From: Dastarcus helophoroides
Lineage: Eukaryota; Arthropoda; Insecta; Coleoptera; Bothrideridae
Assembly (NCBI GenBank): GCA_028583605.1
Contig: CM053331.1
Span: forward strand, 994,501 to 1,058,500
DNA length: 64,000 nucleotides
Direction of reading: 5' to 3'
The number at the start of each line of letters is the position of its first letter. Position 1 is the first letter of the stretch. This document shows positions 10,141 to 22,789 of the stretch, piece after piece. The notes below the pieces were generated by a model. It did no database searches. It saw only the letters and a list, made by a program, of their open reading frames with translations, and had not been told where the DNA came from. A program made the position numbers and the translations under genes.

Positions 10141-10280
10141 ATTTTGATGGAACGGACTGGTCCTTGGTTATCTTCAAAAATTGAAACACAGAACTTGTCC
10201 CCTGAAACCAAGAAAAATTAAAAAACACAACAAAGGTTGCTCTAACGCGTTTCGACAGACAAGCTGTCATCTTCAGAGAG
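10141..10280 (+). mobile_element. Dispersed repeat (full copy) with hammerhead-like core
   Basis: Contains GATGGAACGGACTGGTCC, TTGGTTATCTTCAAAAATTG, CCCTGAAACCAAGAAAAATT, CACAACAAAGGTTGCTCTAA and GCGTTTCGACAGACAAGC. Matching copies or fragments lie at 5300-5400, 5970-6015, 14173-14268 and 63764-63899. On the minus strand the end reads CTGAAGA, T, GACAG, loop CTTGT, CTGTC, GAAAC. This resembles the CUGANGA / stem II / GAAA core of a hammerhead ribozyme. Such cores are known in the terminal repeats of Penelope-like retroelements. One extra base before stem II departs from the consensus, so activity is uncertain. Confidence 0.6.
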
Positions 10281-13200
10281 AAAAACTCAAGCTTTTTTAA
10301 GCTTTCTCAATCTTTCTCAATATACGGTAGAGCTTCCTTAAAATATCTCAAGCTTTATTAAGCTTCTTCGAGCTTCTGACCTTTCCGTTTCTACCTTAAG
10401 CTTCTTCGAGCTTCCTTAAAATTTCTCAGGATTTCTTTAAGCTTTGTGGATTTTTTTAGGGTCCCTTTTATTGAGTTCTTTAAACTCTTTCAACTTTTCT
10501 CAAGCTTTATCCAGTTACTTTAACATTACCTGAGCTTCTTCAAGCTTCTTTAATCTCACTTAAGCTCCCTCGAGCTTAAATCTTTATAAGACTTTTTAAG
10601 CTCCCTCAAGCTTTCTCAAATTTTTTATAGCTTTCTCAAGCTTTTTAAAATGTTCTTAAGTTTTCCCATTTTTTTTCAAGCCTTTTCAAAACTTTCCCAA
10701 TCTTTCTGGAATTTTTCAAAAGTTCGATAGCTTCTTGTACCTTTCTAGAGTGTTTTAAAGTCTTTTTTTTTGCTCTTTAAAACTATTTTTAGCTTTCTTA
10801 AGCTACCTTTCGTTTCATTGATGCCTCTTAAGCTTTTTAGGCGTTCTAGAGCTACCTTAACTTCTTTAAAATCTTTTAGACATTTTTGAAACTTTGTTAA
10901 CTTTCTTTCAACTACTATAGGTTTTATTTTTTTTGTTTAGGCTTTTTTGAGCTTTCTTAACCTTTCCCAATATACAGTAGAGCTTCCTTAAAATATCTCA
11001 AGCTTTATTGAGCTTCCTCAAGCTTTTAACCTACTCCTTTCTGCTTCAAACTCCTTCAAACTGCCTCAAAAAGTCTCAGGTTTTTCTTTTAGATTTTCTC
11101 TTATTGAGTTTTTTAAGCTTTTTTAAGCTTCTTTATGCTTTATTAAGCTACCTTAAGATTTATTAACTTTTTTTAGGCTTTTTCAATCCTTTCTTCTTAA
11201 ATTTTTTCCTTCATTGACCTTTTTTAGTCTCTCTCAAACTTTCTCAAACTTCCCCAGTCTTTCTTGAGTTTTTCCAAAGTTTTAATAGCTTTCTGTATCT
11301 CTCTGGAGTTTTATTAGGCTTTTAAATGCCCTTTTAAACTATTATCAGCTTTATAAAGGTATCTACGGCTTTATTCGTTTCTCTCAAGCTTTTTAAGCAT
11401 TCTAGAGCCGCTTCTAACTTCTTCATACTCTTTTAAGTAATATTAGACTTTCCTTAAGCTGCTTTAAACCTCTTTAGGCTTTTTCTTTTCATGTTAAAGC
11501 TTTTCTAATCTTCCTCAAGCTTCCCTAAGATACAGTAAGTTTCACTGAGCTTCGTCAAGCTTTTAACCTTACCCTTTCTGGTTCAAGCCCCTTTGAACTT
11601 TCTTAAACTTTCCCAAGTTTTCTAGAGCTTCTTTAGGCTTCTTCCTATTGAATGCTTCAAGCTTTTTTAACTTTCCGTTATCAAGCTACCTTAAGATTTA
11701 ATGAGTTTTTAGAGCTTTTTTAATTTTTTTTGAGCTTGCTCAAGCTTATATCTTTTTTAAGCTTGTTTGGGCTTTCTTAAGCTTTCTCAAACTTCCTTAA
11801 GCTTTCTTAAGCTTTCTTAGGCTTCTTAAAGCTTTGTCAGGCTTTTTAAAGTTTCCTCAAGCTTTGTCAAATCTTCTCAATCTTTCTCTAGTTTTTCCAG
11901 ATTTTAAAGATCTTCTTGAATCTTGCTGGAGTTTTTTTAAGACTTTTTTTTAGAATCTTTTAAGTTATTTTTGGCTTTCTGAAGCTATTTTCGGTTTTAT
12001 CGATGTTTCTCAATTTTCTTAACTTTTATCGAGCTGCCTCAAGCTCTTTCAAACTCCTTTAAGCATTTTTGGACTTTTCTCAAGTTTCCTTGAACTTTTT
12101 TAGACTTTTGTTGTCTCGTTAAAGCTTTTTTGTGTTTGCTCAAACTTTCTCAAGATACAGTATGTTTTATTGAGCTTTTCAAAGACACCTCAAGCTTTGT
12201 TGAACTTTCTTAAGCTTTTAACCTTTTCTTTCATGATTTAAGCTTCTTTAAATTTCCTTCAAATTTCTCGTGTTTTCTTCAAGCTTTCTGGAGCTACTTT
12301 GAGTTTCTTCTTCAAAATTTTTGAGCTTTCTCAAACTTTAATAATCAACCTTCAGACTACTGAGTTTCTTTAAGTTTCTTTAATCTTTCTTGAGCTTCTT
12401 CAAGCTTTAATCTTTTTTAAGCTTTTTTTTTTGAGTTCCCCAAGCTTTTTCAAACTGTTTCTTGAGCTTTTCCAACATTTTGAGAGTTTCTTAAATCTTT
12501 CCGGAGTTTTCCTAAGTTTTGTATGCTCTCTTAAACTATTTTCAGCATTTTAAAGCTATTTTTAGTTTTAATGAAGTCACTCAAGCTTCTTAAGCCTTCT
12601 CTAGCTGCCTCAAGCTTTCTTAAACTCTTTTAAGCATTTTTGGATCTTATTTTAGCTTTGTTGAGTCTTTTAAAGTTTCCTCTTTCTTTACTAAAACTGT
12701 TTTGAGCTTCCTCAATCTTCCTTTAGATACAGCGGGTTTCATTGAGCTTTCTTAAAATATCTCATGTTTCATCGAGTTTCTTCAAGCTTTTAACCTTTCT
12801 TTTTGTGCTCCAAGCTCCATCCAATCCCTTAAAAATTTTCAGGTTTTCTTCAAGTTTTCTGAAGTTCCTTTAGGCTTCTTCTTATTGAGTTCTTCAAACT
12901 TTTTTGGGCTAGTTCAAGCTTTATGAAGCCACCTTAAAATTCACTAAGCTTCTTTAATTTTCCTTAACTTACCTTGAGCACCCTCAAGATTCAGTCTTTG
13001 CTAAGCTTTTTGGGTTTTCTCAAGCTTACTAAGACTGCCTCAAGCTTTAATTTTTCTAAAGCTTTTTTGAGCTTCCTCAAGCTTGTTTAGACAAACTCAA
13101 GCTTCAATCTTTCTTATGCTGTTTTGGGCTTCCTCAAGCTCGCTTAGACTACCTCAAGCTTTATTAAGCTTTCTCAAGCTTTCCTAAGCTTTTTTAAGCT

Positions 13201-14172
13201 TTCTCAGACATTTTTAGTCTTTCTCGAGTTTTTCCAAATATTTAAGAGCTTCTTGAATCCTTCTGAAGACTTTTTAAACGAGATCAAACTCTTGGTTGAG
13301 TCTCAAGCATTCTTTACCTTTTTAGAACGGTCTTTTTTTCTTAAGCTTTATTAATATTTCTTTAGCTTCATTGAACTACCTCAAGCTATATATATTCCAG
13401 AACTCCTTTAAGTTTCTGGTTTTTTAGGTTTCTGGTTTTTTAGATTTTTGAAGCTTTGTCGAGGTTTCTTTAGGTAGCCTAACTTTCATTGAAATATCTC
13501 AAGCTTTAGCAGACTAGCTTAAACTTTATTAATCTCTGTGAATTTACCCTGGACTTGTTTGAGTATTTTCAAATTCTTTTGCCCTTTCCCAAACTAAAGC
13601 TGGATCGGGTTCAAGGTGTTTTAGAACCGAGTTAAAGTTGTTATAAACTTTTTAAGTTCTCTGAACTTCTTGTATCTTTTTCAAGCTTTCTCGTGCTTTT
13701 TTAAATTCTACTGAGCTTTCTTAAGCTGTCTTAAGCTTTATTAATGGTTTTGAAGCTTCTTAAGTTTTCTCGAGTTGACTCAATCTTTTCCAAACTCGCT
13801 TAAGAACTCTCTGGCCTTCCTTAAACTTTCTAAGGCTTTTTTAGGTTTTTTGTTTTTAAGTTTCTTTGAGCTTTTTTGAGCTTCCTCAAGTTTTGTCAAA
13901 GTACCATCAATTTCATTGAGTTTTCCCAAATACCTTAAGCTTTATTGAACCAACTTAAACTCTATTAACCTCTCTGAATCTACCTTGGGCTTGTTTAAGC
14001 ATTTCCAAACTCTTTTAGCGTTTTCCAAACTGAAACTGGAGAGGGTTAATGTTTTTTAGAACTGTTTTAAGTTCCTTAAATTTTTTGTAGTTTCCTCAAG
14101 CTTCTTCATGTTTTTTTAAACTAATTTAAACTTCCTCAAGCTTTATCAGTTTTTATTAAGCTTCTTAAGTTT

Positions 14173-14268
14173 GGTGGAATGGACTGGTCCTTGGTTATCT
14201 TCAAAAATTAAAATACAAAAATTGTCCCTTTGTCCTTCTTGGTTTAAGGGGATAATAATTGTATTTCA
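14173..14268. repeat. Dispersed repeat, head-to-head inverted fragments
   Basis: The left part (14173-14229) reads GGTGGAATGGACTGGTCCTT, then TGGTTATCTTCAAAAATT in the forward direction. The right part (14230-14268) reads CCTTCTTGGTTTAAGGGG, the reverse complement of the CCCTGAAACCAAGAAAGA part. The two pieces therefore abut in inverted orientation. Confidence 0.75.
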
Positions 14269-15764
14269 AGCTTCGCTTTTTAACCTTTCTCGAGTTGTTT
14301 TAAGCTTTCTTAAACTCGCTTGAGAACTCTGGACTTCTTCAAATTTTCTAAAACTATATTATGTCTAACTTCTTGCAACTTTTCCAAGCTTTGTCGTACT
14401 CTTTCAAACTATTTAAATTTAATTTCTACAGCTTTTTAAATTTTCTCCAATTGGCTCAAGCATTTTTAAAATCGCTTAAGAAATCTCTGGCCTCCTTTAA
14501 GTTTTCTAGAGCTCTTTTAGGTTTCCCGTTTTTAAGTTAATTAGAGCTTTCCTGAGGTCCCCAAACTTTCCCAAGATACCTCAAATTTTATTGAGCTTAT
14601 TTAAAATATCTCAAGCATTATTGAGCCACCTGAGGCTCTAAAACTTTCTCTTTTTGCCCCAAGCTGCTTCAAATTCCTTTAAGCTTTCTTTCGTTTTCTC
14701 CGGATTTCTGGAGTTTTTTGGGACCTACTGTTACTGATATCCTTAAAAATTAAAAATCCTTACTTACTGATATCCTTAGATTTTTTTGAGCTTTCTCAAG
14801 CTATTTTAAATTTCTTTAAGCTTTATCAAACTACCTTAAATTGAGTTAGGCTTATTTGGGATTTTTTTTAGTTTATTTGAGCTTCTCTTAAGCTTTTCCA
14901 GTGTTTCTTTGGTTTCCTCAAGCTTTAATATTTGTTAAACTTTTTTGGGCTCTCTCGAGCTTTTTCAAACTTTTTCAAGTTTTCTTAAGCTTCTTCAAGC
15001 TTTATCAAACTTCCTTAGTATTTCTCAAATTATTTCAAGATTTACAGAGCTTCTTGCAACTGTTTGGAGATTTCTTGAGCTTTTTTATGCTCTTTTAAAC
15101 TATTTTTAGCTTTTTTAAACTATATTCAGTTTTATAAAGGTCTTTTAAGTTTCTTAAGCTACCTCAACTCAAAGCTTCTTCAAACTCCTCTAAGTTTTCT
15201 GGTTCTTTCTCAAGCTTCCTTGAACTAACTGAGGCTTCTTGTTCTCCTGTTAAAAGTTTTTTGAGCTTCCTTAATCTTTCGCAAAATACAGTTTTACTGA
15301 GATTTCTCAAAGTATCTTAAGCTCTAATCAATCTTTTAGCCTTCCTCTTTCTGCCTTAAACTCGTTTGAACTCCCTTAACAATTTTGGGTTTTCTTCAAG
15401 CTTTCTGGATCTCTTGGGTTTTCTAATATTGAGTTTTTTCAGCTTTTTGGGCTCCCTCAAGCAAGCTACTCCAAGATTCACTGAGCTTATTCAAGCCTTT
15501 TCAATCTTTATGGGCTTTCTCAAGCTTTCCCAAAATTGTTCAAGCTTTCTTAACTTTTCTTAAGTGCTCACAATCTTTCTCAACATTTGCTTTTGGTATT
15601 TTTCTGGAGTTTCTTCAATCTCTCACGCTTTTTTAGACTGTTTTTGGCTTTTCCGAGCTAGTTTCAATTTTATTGATATCTCTCAAGGTTGTCAGGCGTT
15701 CTAGAACTGCCTTAGGTTTCCTCAAACTCTTCTAAGCAATTTTGGATCTTTCTCAAGCTTCTTT

Positions 15765-18700
15765 GAATTTCTTTAGGCTTCTTGTTTTCCTGTTAAAGCT
15801 TTTTTAGGCTTCCTCAAGATACAGTAAGTTTTATTGAGTTTTTTAAAATATCCCAAGCTTTATTGAGCTTTCTGAAGCTTTTAATCTACCTCAATCTGCC
15901 TTAAGCTCCTTCGAGCTTTCTTAAAATTTCTCGGGTTTTCTTCAAGCTTTCTGGAGTTCCTTTGGTCTTTCTCTTATTGATTTTCTAAAATCTTTTTAAG
16001 CTCCCTTATGCTTTATTGAGTTACTTTAAGATTTACTAATCCTTTAAGCTTCTTCAATCTTTCTGAGGTTCCCTCAAGCTTCAATTTTTCTTAAGTTTCC
16101 TCAACTTTTAATCTTTCTTAAGCTTCTTTAAATTTCTCAAGATTCTTCAAACTTCCTTAAACTTTTTCTAACTTCTTCAAGCTTTCTTGAACTTTCTCAA
16201 GTTGACCCAAAGTTACCCAGATTTTTTCGAGTGTCTCTCAAATATTGATTGGATTTTTCTAAAATATTCTAAAGTTTTTATGTCTCTTGAGCTTCTTAAG
16301 CGTTCTATAGCTGCCTCAAACTTTTTCATATTCTTTTAACTAATATTGGATCTTCCTCAAGCTTCTTTGAGCTTCTTTAGGCTGCTTGTTTTCCTGTTAA
16401 AGCTTTTTTAGGCTTCCTCAAGATACAGTAAGTTTCATTGAGCTTTTTTAAAATATCCCAAGCTTTATTGAGCTTTCTGAAGCTTTTAATTTACCTCAAT
16501 CTGCCTTAAGCTCCTTCGACCTTTCTTAAAATTTCTCGGGTTTTGTTCAAGCTTTCTGGAGTTCCTTTGGTCTTTCTCTTATAGATTTTTTAAAATCTTT
16601 TTAAGCTCCCTTATGCTTTATTAAGTTACTTTAAGATTTACTGATCCTTTAAGCTTCTTCAATCTTTCTGAGGTTCCCTCAAGCTTCAATTTTGCTTAAG
16701 TTTCCTCAACTTTCAATCTTTCTTAAGCTTTTTTGAATTTCTCAAGATTCTTCAAACTTCCTTAAACTTTTTCAAACTTCTTCAAGCTTTCTTGAACTTT
16801 CTCAAGTTGACCCAAAGTTACCCAGATTTTTTCGAGTGTCTCTAAAATTTTGATTGGATTTTTCTAAAATATTCTGAAGTTCTTATGTCTCTTAAGCTTT
16901 TTAAGCGTTCTATAGCTGCCTCAAACTTTTTCATATTCTTTTAACTAATATTCGATCTTCCTCAAGCTTCTTTGAGCTTCTTTAGGACTTCTTGTTTTCC
17001 TGTTAAAGCTTTTTTAGGCTTCCTCAAGATACAGTAAGTTTTATTGAGCTTTTTAAAATATCCCAAGCTTTATTGAGCTTTCTGAAGCTTTTAATCTACC
17101 TCAATTTGCCTTAAGCTCCTTCGAGCTTTCTTAAAATTTCTCGGGTTTTCTTCAAGCTTTCTGGAGTTCCTTTGGTCTTTCTCTTATAGATTTTTTAAAA
17201 TCTTTTTAAGCTCCCTTATGCTTTATTAAGTTACTTTAAGATTTACTGATTCTTTAAGCTTCTTCAATTTTTCTGAGGTTCCCTCAAGCTTCAATTTTTC
17301 TTAAGTTTCCTCAACTTTTAATCTTTTTTAAGCTTTTTTAAATTTCTCAAGATTCTTCAAACTTCCTTAAACTTTTTCAAACTTCTTCAAGCTTTCTTGA
17401 ACTTTCTCAAGTTGACCCAAAGTTACCCAGATTTTTTCGAGTGTCTCTCAAATTTTGATTGGATTTTTCTAAAATATTCTAAAGTTTTTATGTCTCTTAA
17501 GCTTTTTAAGCGTTCTATAGCTGCCTCAAACTTTTTCATATTCTTTTAACTAATATTGGATCTTTCTCAAGCTTCTTTGAGCTTCTTTAGACTTCTTGTT
17601 TTCCTGTTAAAGCTTTTTTAGGCTTCCTCAAGATACAGTAAGTTTCATTGAGCTTTTTTAAAATATCCCAAGCTTTAGTGAGCTTTCTGAAGCTTTTAAT
17701 TTACCTCAATCTGCCTTAGGCTCCTTCGAGCTTTCTTAAAATTTCTCGGGTTTTCTTCAAGCTTTCTTAAAATTTCTCGGGTTTTCTTCAAGCTTTCTGG
17801 AGTTCCTTTGGTCTTTCTCTTATTGATTTTTTAAAATCTTTTTAAGCTCCCTTATGCTTTATTGAGTTACTTTAAGATTTACTGATCCTTTAAGTTTCTT
17901 CAATCTTTCTGAGGTTTCCTCAAGCTTCAATTTTTCTTAAGTTTCCTCAACTTTTAATCTCTCTTAAGCTTTTTTGAATTTCTCAAGATTCTTCAAACTT
18001 CCTTAAACTTTTTCAAACTTCTTCAAGCTTTCTTGAACTTTCTCAAGTTGACCCAAAGTTACCCAGATTTTTTCGAGTGTCTCTCAAATTTTGATTGGAT
18101 TTTTCTAAAATATTCTAAAGTTTTTACGTCTCTTAAGCTTTTTAAGCGTTCTATAGCTGTTTCAAACTTTTTCATATTCTTTTAACTAATATTGGATCTT
18201 CCTCAAGCTTCTTTGAGCTTCTTTAGACTTCTTGTTTTCCTTTTAAAGCTTTTTTAGGCTTCCTCAAGATACAGCAAGTTTCATTGAGCTTTTTTAAAAT
18301 ATCCCAAGCTTTATTGAGCTTTCTGAAGCTTTTAATCTACCTCAATCTGCCTTAAGCTCCTTCAAGCTTTCTTAAAATTTCTCGGGTTTTCTTCAAGCTT
18401 TCTGGAGTTCCTTTGGTCTTTCTCTTATTGATTTTTTAAAATCTTTTTAAGCTTCCTTATGCTTTATTAAGTTACTTTAAGATTTACTGATCCTTTAAGC
18501 TTCTTCAATTTTTCTGAGGTTCCCTCAAGCTTCAATTTTTCTTAAGTTTCCTCAACCTTTAATCTTTTTTAAGCTTTTTTGAATTTCTCAAGATTCTTCA
18601 AACTTCCTTAAATCTTTTCAAACTTCTTCAAGCTTTCTTGAACTTTCTCAAGTTGACCCAAAGTTACCCAGATTTTTCGAGTGTCTCTGAAATTTTGATT

Positions 18701-19440
18701 GGATTTTTCTAAAATATTCTAAAGTTTTTATGTCTCTTAAGCTTTTTAAGCGTTCTATAGCTGCCTCAAACTTTTTCATATTGCTTTAACTAATATTGGA
18801 TCTTCCTCAAGCTTCTTTGAGCTTCTTTAGGCTGCTTGTTTTCCTGTTAAAGCTTTTTTAGGCTTCCTCAAGATACAGTAAGTGTCATTGAGCTTTTTTA
18901 AAATATCCCAAGCTTTATTGAGCTTTCTGAAGCTTTTAATCTACCTCAATCTTCCTTAAGCTCCTTCGAGCTTTCTTAAAATTTCTCGGGTTTTCTTCAA
19001 GCTTTCTGGAGTTCCTTTGGTCTTTCTTTTATTGATTTTTTAAAATCTTTTTAAGCTCCCTTATGCTTTATTAAGTTACTTTAAGATTTACTGATCCTTT
19101 AAGCTTCTTCAATCTTTCTGAGGTTCCCTCAAGCTTCAATTTTTCTTAAGTTTCCACAACTTTTAATCTTTTTTAAGCTTTTTTGAATTTCTTAAGATTC
19201 TTTAAACTTCCTTAAACTTTTTCAAACTTCTTCAAGCTTTCTTAAACTTTCTCAAGTTGACCCAAAGTTACCCAGATTTTTTCGAGTGTCTCTCAAATTT
19301 TGATTGGATTTTTCTAAAATATTCTAAAGTTTTTATGTCTCTTAAGCTTTTTAAGCGTTCTATAGCTGCCTCAAACTTTTTCATATTTTTTTAACTAATA
19401 TTGGATCTTCCTCAAGCTTCCTTGAACTTTTTTAGGGTTC
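15765..19440. repeat. 604 bp higher-order repeat, about six copies
   Basis: The landmark CTCAAGATACAGTAAGTT has its ACAG at 15821, 16425, 17031, 17635, 18271 and 18875, with a diverged one at 19490. Spacings are 604, 606, 604, 636, 604 and 615. The 636 bp unit is longer because a segment of about 31 bp (CTTTCTTAAAATTTCTCGGG plus flank) is duplicated at about 17722-17783. Copies are highly similar, suggesting recent homogenisation. Confidence 0.93.
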
Positions 19441-20814
19441 TTGTTTTCATGTTAAAGCTTTTTTAATCTTTCTCAAGCTTCCTCATGATACAGTAAATTT
19501 CACTGAAGTTCCTCAAGGTTTAAATCTTCCCCTTTCTGCTTCAAGCCCCTTTGAACTCCCTTAAACTTTCTTAAGTTTTCTAGAGCTTCTTTAGGCTTCT
19601 TCCTATTAAGTTCTTCAAAGCTCTCAAAAGCAGGAGTGTACTTAGCAGTGTTTGAATCAGTTTCAGAGAGCTATAAAAAATTCTAGGGAACTTGGGAGAG
19701 TTAATTTGAACTCCCTTAAACTTTTTTAAGTTTTCTAGAGCTGCTTTAAGCTTCTTCCTATTGAGTTTTTAGGCTTTTTTAAGTTTCTTTATCAAGCTAC
19801 GTTAAAATTCACTGAGCTTCTTTAAGCTTCTTCAATTTTTTAAAGCTTGCTCAAGCTTCAATTTTTCTTAAGCCTTTTTGGGCTTCCTTGAGGTTTTTTA
19901 AACTTCCTTAAACTTTCTTTAGCTTCTTTAAGCTTCGTTAGCTTTCTAAAGCTCCTTCAAATGTTTGCTTACATTTTTTCAAGTTTGTTGGAGCCTCTTT
20001 AGGCTTCTTCTTATTAAGTTCTTCAAGTTTTTTAAAGTTTGCTTTATCAAGCAACCTTAAAATTCACTAAGCTTCTTTAAACTTCTTTAATTTTTCTTGA
20101 GCTTACTCAAGCTTCAACCTTTCTTAAGCTTTTTTTGGGCTCCATTAACCTTCCTTAAACTTCCTTAAGCTTTCGTAAGCTTTATCAAGCGTTTTAAAGC
20201 TTTCTCAAACTTTTTTAATTTTACTGGATTTTTTCCAAATTTTGGAGAGCTTCTTGGATCTTTCTATAAATTTCTTAAGGTTTTTTATGCCTTTTTTAAG
20301 TTATTTTCAACTTTCTTAAGCTATTTTTAGTTTTATTGATGTCTCTCATTTTTCTTCACCTTTCTCGAGCTGCCTCAAGCTTTTTCAAACTCCTTTAAGC
20401 ATTTTGGGACCTTCCTCAAGCTTTCTTAAAGTTTATTAGGTTTTCTATTTTCTTGTTAAAGCTTTTTTGTGCTTCCTCAAACTTTCTTAAAATAGAGTAT
20501 GTTTTATTGAGATTTTCCAAAACATCTTGAGCATTTTCAAGCTTTTAACTTTGTCTTTTGTGACTTGGCCTTCTTCGAATTCCCTTAAACTTTTTCGGGT
20601 ATTCTTCAAGCTGACTGGAGCTTCTTTGGGCTTTCTCTTATTGAGTCTTTTAACATTTTTTGAACTTCTTTAAACTTTATCAACCTATCTTTGTATTATT
20701 GAGCTTTTTAACGCTTTTTTGGGCTCAATTAAGCTTTGTCAAACTTCCTCAAGCTTTCTTAAGCTTTGTTAAGCTTGTTAAAGCTTCCTCAAGCTTTTTA
20801 AGGCTTCCTTGAGA

Positions 20815-21380
20815 TTTCTCATTTTTTCTAGAGTTTTCCCAAATTTTGGAAGGCTCCTTGGATCTTTTGGGCTTCCTTAAGCTTTCTTGAAATTCCTCAA
20901 GTTTTTTTTTAGCTTTTTTAAGCTTCTTAAAGCTTCCTCAAGCTTCTTAAGGCTTCCTTAAGATTTCTCATTTTTTCTAGAGTTTTCCCAAATTTTGGAA
21001 GGCTCCTTGGATCTTTTGGGCTTCCTTAAGCTTTCTCGAAATTCTTTAAGCTTTTTTTAGCTTTTTTAAACTTTTTAAAGCTTTCTCAAGCTTCTTAAGG
21101 CTTCCTTAAGATTTCTCGTTTTTTCTAGAGTTTTCCCAAATTTTGGAAGGCTCCTTGGATCTTTTGGGCTTCCTTAAGCTTTCTTAAAATTCCTCAAGCT
21201 TTTTTTAGCTTTTTTAAGCTTCTGAAAGCTTCTTCAAGTTTCTTAAAGCTTCCTCAAGCTTTTTAAAGCTTCCTCAAGCTTTTTAAAGCTTCCTCAAGCT
21301 TCTTAAAGCTTTTTCAAGCTTCTTAAAGCTTCCTCAAGCTTCTTAAAGCTTCCTCAAGCCTCTTAAAGCTTTCTCAATGT
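20815..21380. repeat. 148 bp repeat followed by a 20-24 bp minisatellite
   Basis: TCTAGAGTTTTCCCAAATTT recurs at 20827, 20976 and 21124 (149 and 148 bp), each within nearly identical units. From about 21225 to 21375 the unit collapses to short tandem copies of CTTCCTCAAGCTTCTTAAAG, a possible elementary monomer of the whole block. Confidence 0.88.
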
Positions 21381-22789
21381 TTCACGATCTCTCTCAATCT
21401 TTCTAGAGTTTTTTCAAATTTTGGAGCCCTCTTAGGACCTTTGCAGAGTTTTCTTGAGCTTTTTTATGGTCTTTTAGGTTATTTTTAGTTTTCTGAAACT
21501 ATTTTTGGTTTTTTCAGGTCTTTCAATCTTCTTAACTTTTTCAGAGATGCCTCAAGTTCTTTCAAACTCCTTTAAGCATTTTTGGATAATTCTGTAGCTA
21601 GCTTCTTTGAACTCCTTTAGGCTTTTTGTGTTCTTGTTAAAATTTTTTAAGCTTTCTTAAACTTTCTTAAGATATAGCATATTCAATTGAGCTTCCCCAA
21701 AACATCTCAAGCTTGATTGAGCTTTCTCAAATTTTGAACCTTTCCTTTTGTGACTTTGGCTTCTTTGAATTCCCTTAAAATTTCTCGAGTATTCTTCCAG
21801 CTTTCTGGAGCTTCTATGGGCTTCCTCTTATTAACTTTTTTAAAAATTTTTGAGTTTTCTTAAACTTTGTCAACCTACCTTCAGAATACTGAGCTTCTTT
21901 TAGCTTCTTTAATCTCCCTTAAGTCTTCTTAAGCTTTAATCTTCTTTTATCTTTTTTGAGCTCCTCAAGCTTTTTAGGCTTTCTCAAGCTTTTTCAAACT
22001 TTTTCTTGAGATTTGCCAACATTCTGAGAGCTTCTTGAACCTTTCGGGAATTTTATTAGGCTTTTTTATGCTCTCCTAAACTAATTTCAGCGTTTCCAAA
22101 CTGTTTTTAGTTTTAATGAAATCTCTCAAGCTTCTTAAGCTTTCTCGAGCTGCTTCAAGCTTGTTGAAACTTCTTAAAGCATTTTTGGATCTTCTTTTAG
22201 CTTTTTTGAACCTTTTAAGGTTTCTTCTTTTTCTGTTAAAACTGTTTTGAGCTTCCTCAATCTTCCTTTAGATACAGCAGGTTTCATTGAGCTTTCTTAA
22301 AATATCTCATGTTTCATTGAGTTTCTTCAAGCTTTCAACCTTTCTTTTTGTGCTCCAAGCTCCATCCAATCCCTTAAAATTTCTTCAAGGTTTTCTTCAA
22401 GTTTTCTGAAGTTAAATTAGGTTTCTTTTTATTGAGTTCTTCAAACTTTTTTGGACTAGTTCAAGCTTTATGAAGCCACCTTAAAATTCACTAAGCTTCT
22501 TTAATTTTCCTCAATTTACCTTGAGCACCCTCAAGGTTCAATCTTTGCTAAGCTTTTTGGGCTTTCTCAAGCTTGCTAAGACTACCTTAAACTTTAATTT
22601 TTCTAAAGCTTTTTTGAGCTTCCTCAAGCTTGTTTAGACCAACTCAAGCTTTAATTTTTCTTATGCTGTTTTGGGCTTCCTCAAGCTCTCTTAAACTACC
22701 TTAAGCTTTCTTAAGCTTTCTCAAGCTTTCTCAGACTTTTTTAGCCTTTCTCGAGTTTCTTCAAACATTTAAGAGCTTCGTGAATCCTT

